Assembly (NCBI RefSeq): GCF_965118125.1 | Contig: NZ_OZ221288.1 | Span: 2,480,001-2,544,000, forward strand | Length of the DNA: 64,000 nucleotides | DNA from: Pararobbsia alpina_A | GTDB taxonomy: Bacteria > Pseudomonadota > Gammaproteobacteria > Burkholderiales > Burkholderiaceae | Direction of reading: 5' to 3' | In this document: positions 62,056-64,000 of the stretch, one piece after another | Numbering within the stretch: the first letter of the stretch is position 1 | Layout: each line of letters opens with the position of its first letter | Translations under genes and position numbers: made by a program | Notes under the pieces: generated by a model | Databases searched by the model: none | Told to the model about the DNA's origin: nothing | Seen by the model: the letters and a program-made list of their open reading frames with translations, nothing else

Positions 62056-62818
62056 GCAGGTCAGCGTCGTCATACGTGTCGCCCGCTACGCGTGATGCCT
62101 CATACTCGCTGGCGGCATCAGGGCGCAACGCGTTGCCTTCGATCCGCGTATCGAAGGCAAGCGAAGCTTGAACCTTCCTGAGTGCGGTCGGAAACATTGG
62201 TTCGGTGCGGACAAGCCGCGGAAACCCTTCATAGAGATGCGAGTGGTTTCCCTCGTGATTGGCAAACCCCGGACGGCTAAGATAACCGCGCGGTTCGACA
62301 TAGCTATAAATCGTCTTGCGCGGGACTTCGTGCCAGCCGATATTGAAGGCACCGAGCTTAGGGAAAAATTGAAGCTCGCTGTACGGCAAATTGTCGTGAA
62401 TCCACCAGGCCATGGCTTGCCATGGAGTCCCCGTGGCCATCATGTCGACAAGCCAGGGAATCACAATGGTGGTGAGCGCCCCCATTCCTTTTTTATCTCT
62501 GCGATCCCAGGTATGCCGTGCGAGATTCTTTTCGTTCGAAGCGCAGCTCAGGCGGTTAATGCACCCGAATGCATTGACCTCCGGTGATCGATAGGCCGAG
62601 CGGACTGCGAGGCGGCCGAACGTCGCCTGGAGTGGCTCGAGCAGGTTCTCGCAAAGACCTCGGCCCGCGAGAATCGCGAGCGCCGGATCGTCGGGAAGAT
62701 TCTGCATCCCCTCGATAGAGGCGATTTCGCTGTGAAGAAAATCGCGCATGAAGAACGACCGCGAGAGTCGTACTCTCCCGAAGTTTTCAGCGCTTCGCAC
62801 GGACCAGGTCTTTGGCAT
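62045..62818 (-). CDS. M15-like (D-Ala-D-Ala carboxypeptidase fold) protein
   Basis: 257 residues from ATG 62818. It contains the M15-like core LCENLLEPLQATFGRLAVRSAYRSPEVN, ARHTWDRRDKKGMGA, MAWWIHDNLPYSELQFFPKLGAFNIGWHEVP, and a C-terminal WHE segment. This is the layout of small M15/VanY-like zinc peptidases, though I cannot assign every zinc ligand. There is no signal peptide, so the peptidoglycan role is uncertain. TTG 62836 is an alternative start. Confidence 0.7.
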   Translation of the reverse strand: MPKTWSVRSAENFGRVRLSRSFFMRDFLHSEIASIEGMQNLPDDPALAILAGRGLCENLLEPLQATFGRLAVRSAYRSPEVNAFGCINRLSCASNEKNLARHTWDRRDKKGMGALTTIVIPWLVDMMATGTPWQAMAWWIHDNLPYSELQFFPKLGAFNIGWHEVPRKTIYSYVEPRGYLSRPGFANHEGNHSHLYEGFPRLVRTEPMFPTALRKVQASLAFDTRIEGNALRPDAASEYEASRVAGDTYDDADLLNV

Positions 62819-62851
62819 GGCAAGCCCATTTGTCAATCAATAGCAATGCGC

Positions 62852-62878
62852 GATCGCACCGTATCGAACGGTGCGATC
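62852..62878. terminator. Perfect 11-bp hairpin upstream of the M15-like gene
   Basis: GATCGCACCGT (62852-62862) is exactly complementary to 62868-62878 with a 5-nt loop. On the minus strand it follows the AraC gene (stop 62964) by about 85 bp and precedes the M15-like start, so it is probably the AraC terminator. No T-tract follows, so an operator is possible. Confidence 0.5.
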
Positions 62879-62963
62879 AAGCTCGCCCATAGTGCACCAG
62901 TGCACGTCTGTCCTCAATGCCCGCGTCACTCACAATGATGCGCACGACGCTCAAACAATGAAG

Positions 62964-63749
62964 CTAGAAGTCTCGGTCCGAAAGCTGCCTGGCAAGGTAG
63001 TGCGCGGGTGTGAAGCCGAGCGTGCGGCGAAATGCGTGGGTAAACGCGCTGGGACTGCGATACCCGAGCTCGTCGGCAATCGATGCGACGGAATGGCCGT
63101 TGGCAAGCTTGACCAGTGCGTGAGTCAATCGCGCCTGGTGACGCCAGTCGTGGAAGCGCATCTTCGTTTCCTGGGCGAAGAGGCGCGCTAACGTGCGGGC
63201 GCTCACGCCCACCGTGTCAGCCCATTGCTCGAGCGTCCATCGACTGCCGGGTGAGCGACGCAATGCATCGCAGACAGAGCGCAGTCTCTCGTCGACCGGA
63301 TCGGGCAGTTGAATGGGCTTGTCGGCGAGTTCAGTCAACTCGTCGAGTATGAGCTCGGTGACCAGATCGGCGCGACGATCGTTGCGGTCGAGTGACCATG
63401 ACGCAGCCTCCGACAGCAGCGCCGCGAGCAAAGCGGAGACGGCCACGAGCTTGACCTGGGAGGGGGTGCGCCCAGTGCCTGGCTCAAGATAGAGCGAGCG
63501 CATTTCGACAGCACCCGCCATGCGCAGGGAGTGCACGTGCGTGGCCGGCACCCACAATGCCCGATTGGTCGGCACGACCCACGTCCCCTCCGCGGCTTCG
63601 ATCTCCATGACTCCGGTTGTTGCCCAGATCAATTGATGACGCTTGTGCCAGTGGGGCGCAATTTCAAAGCCGTCGCAGAACTGCTTGGCCATGACCGCGG
63701 CGACGTGGGGTGTGTGTTGATAGTCCGAAGGGTTCGTACTGCGTCGCAT
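62964..63749 (-). CDS. AraC-family regulator with cupin N-terminus
   Basis: 261 residues. The cupin sensor (IAPHWHKRHQLIWATTGVMEIEAAEGTWVVP, ALWVPATHVHSLRMAG) is followed by two HTHs (WTLEQWADTVGVSARTLARLFAQE, SVASIADELGYRSPSAFTHAFRRTLGFTPAHYL). This is the compact AraC type often controlling an adjacent transporter or enzyme outside the window. The M15-like gene lies downstream on the same strand after a hairpin. Confidence 0.9.
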   Translation of the reverse strand: MRRSTNPSDYQHTPHVAAVMAKQFCDGFEIAPHWHKRHQLIWATTGVMEIEAAEGTWVVPTNRALWVPATHVHSLRMAGAVEMRSLYLEPGTGRTPSQVKLVAVSALLAALLSEAASWSLDRNDRRADLVTELILDELTELADKPIQLPDPVDERLRSVCDALRRSPGSRWTLEQWADTVGVSARTLARLFAQETKMRFHDWRHQARLTHALVKLANGHSVASIADELGYRSPSAFTHAFRRTLGFTPAHYLARQLSDRDF

Positions 63750-63940
63750 GTCAGATATTCGACGAATGATGTCCGTACGCGAGAATACAGTCAGTTTAGA
63801 CTCTCATTCAATGCGGGGATGACATGACCTCGCTGCTATCGCCCATTGCTGCATGGCCTTAGCCCGTCAAGCGGAAAATCGAGCTGACGGTTGGCAGCAC
63901 GACTCCGATCTACATCATTTCAGAATCGCGATTGCCCATA

Positions 63941-64000
63941 TTAGTGAATCCACTTCGACTCTTTTCCGTGCTTGCGGACAATGCGCGCCTTCGCGCTCGG
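63941..64000 (-). CDS. Possible C-terminal end of a gene cut by the window edge
   Basis: On the minus strand the last 60 bp read as 19 codons ending in TAA: PSAKARIVRKHGKESKWIH. The Lys/Arg-rich but varied residues look more like protein than a shadow frame. The fragment is too short to identify, and the 190 bp between it and the AraC gene hold nothing clear. Confidence 0.25.
   Translation of the reverse strand, partial: PSAKARIVRKHGKESKWIH

Overview
The window looks like a chromosomal segment of a Burkholderiaceae-type betaproteobacterium (Burkholderia, Paraburkholderia or Pandoraea-like). The reasons are a GC-rich, strongly biased coding sequence, a bcsD-bcsP-bcsQ-bcsA-bcsB-bcsZ-bcsC cellulose operon, a DUF3331 protein (a family I know mainly from Burkholderia), and many LysR, AraC and TetR regulators paired with small oxidoreductases. 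Species cannot be fixed from the sequence alone. I saw no rRNA, tRNA, CRISPR array, insertion sequence or complete prophage.

Layout. 0-2.3 kb: a DUF4143-type AAA ATPase and a DsbA-fold oxidoreductase. 3.2-17.6 kb: a complete cellulose synthesis and export operon with two extra downstream genes (a TPR protein and a small outer-membrane barrel). BcsA keeps every catalytic motif and the c-di-GMP-binding PilZ signature. BcsC carries a very long Gln/Pro/Tyr-rich linker. 17.7-24.4 kb: an unusual DoxX-DoxX-NDH-2 fusion, then a multicopper oxidase with a small membrane-anchored partner and a divergent LuxR-type regulator. 24.8-27.0 kb: a visibly AT-richer island with a tandem-HTH regulator, a helical protein with a hydrophobic hairpin, and a 123-residue protein with a His-Gly/Cys pattern. 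None of these three has a function I can name.

27.2-47.6 kb: a patchwork of old-yellow-enzyme (OYE) reductases (three), SDR enzymes (two), LysR regulators (four, each beside or divergent from an enzyme gene), a D-tartrate dehydratase plus DctA uptake cassette, a HAF-type repeat protein, a KaiC-like ATPase with a hybrid histidine kinase, and a secreted carboxylesterase. 47.6-62.1 kb: a stress and repair cluster with AhpD-like proteins, an RclC/DUF417 membrane protein, Ogt, AlkA, HiPIP, a RidA-like protein, DUF1993, cytochrome P460, two DUF4331-type proteins, two related TetR regulators, an orphan response regulator and DUF3331. The end holds an M15-like protein and two AraC regulators.

The strongest unexplained signal is a palindrome, ATAC-N4-GTAT. 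It occurs seven times, always between genes, from 48.1 to 61.4 kb, with the four central bases different each time. It sits upstream of the AhpD-like, DUF1993, carboxymuconolactone decarboxylase-like, DUF4331/P460 and DUF3331 units. This looks like the operator of a local regulon, plausibly bound by one of the two TetR proteins there. With the OYEs, RclC-like protein, RidA-like protein and alkylation-repair enzymes, the right half of the window suggests an electrophile or reactive-chlorine defence region; that last step is inference.
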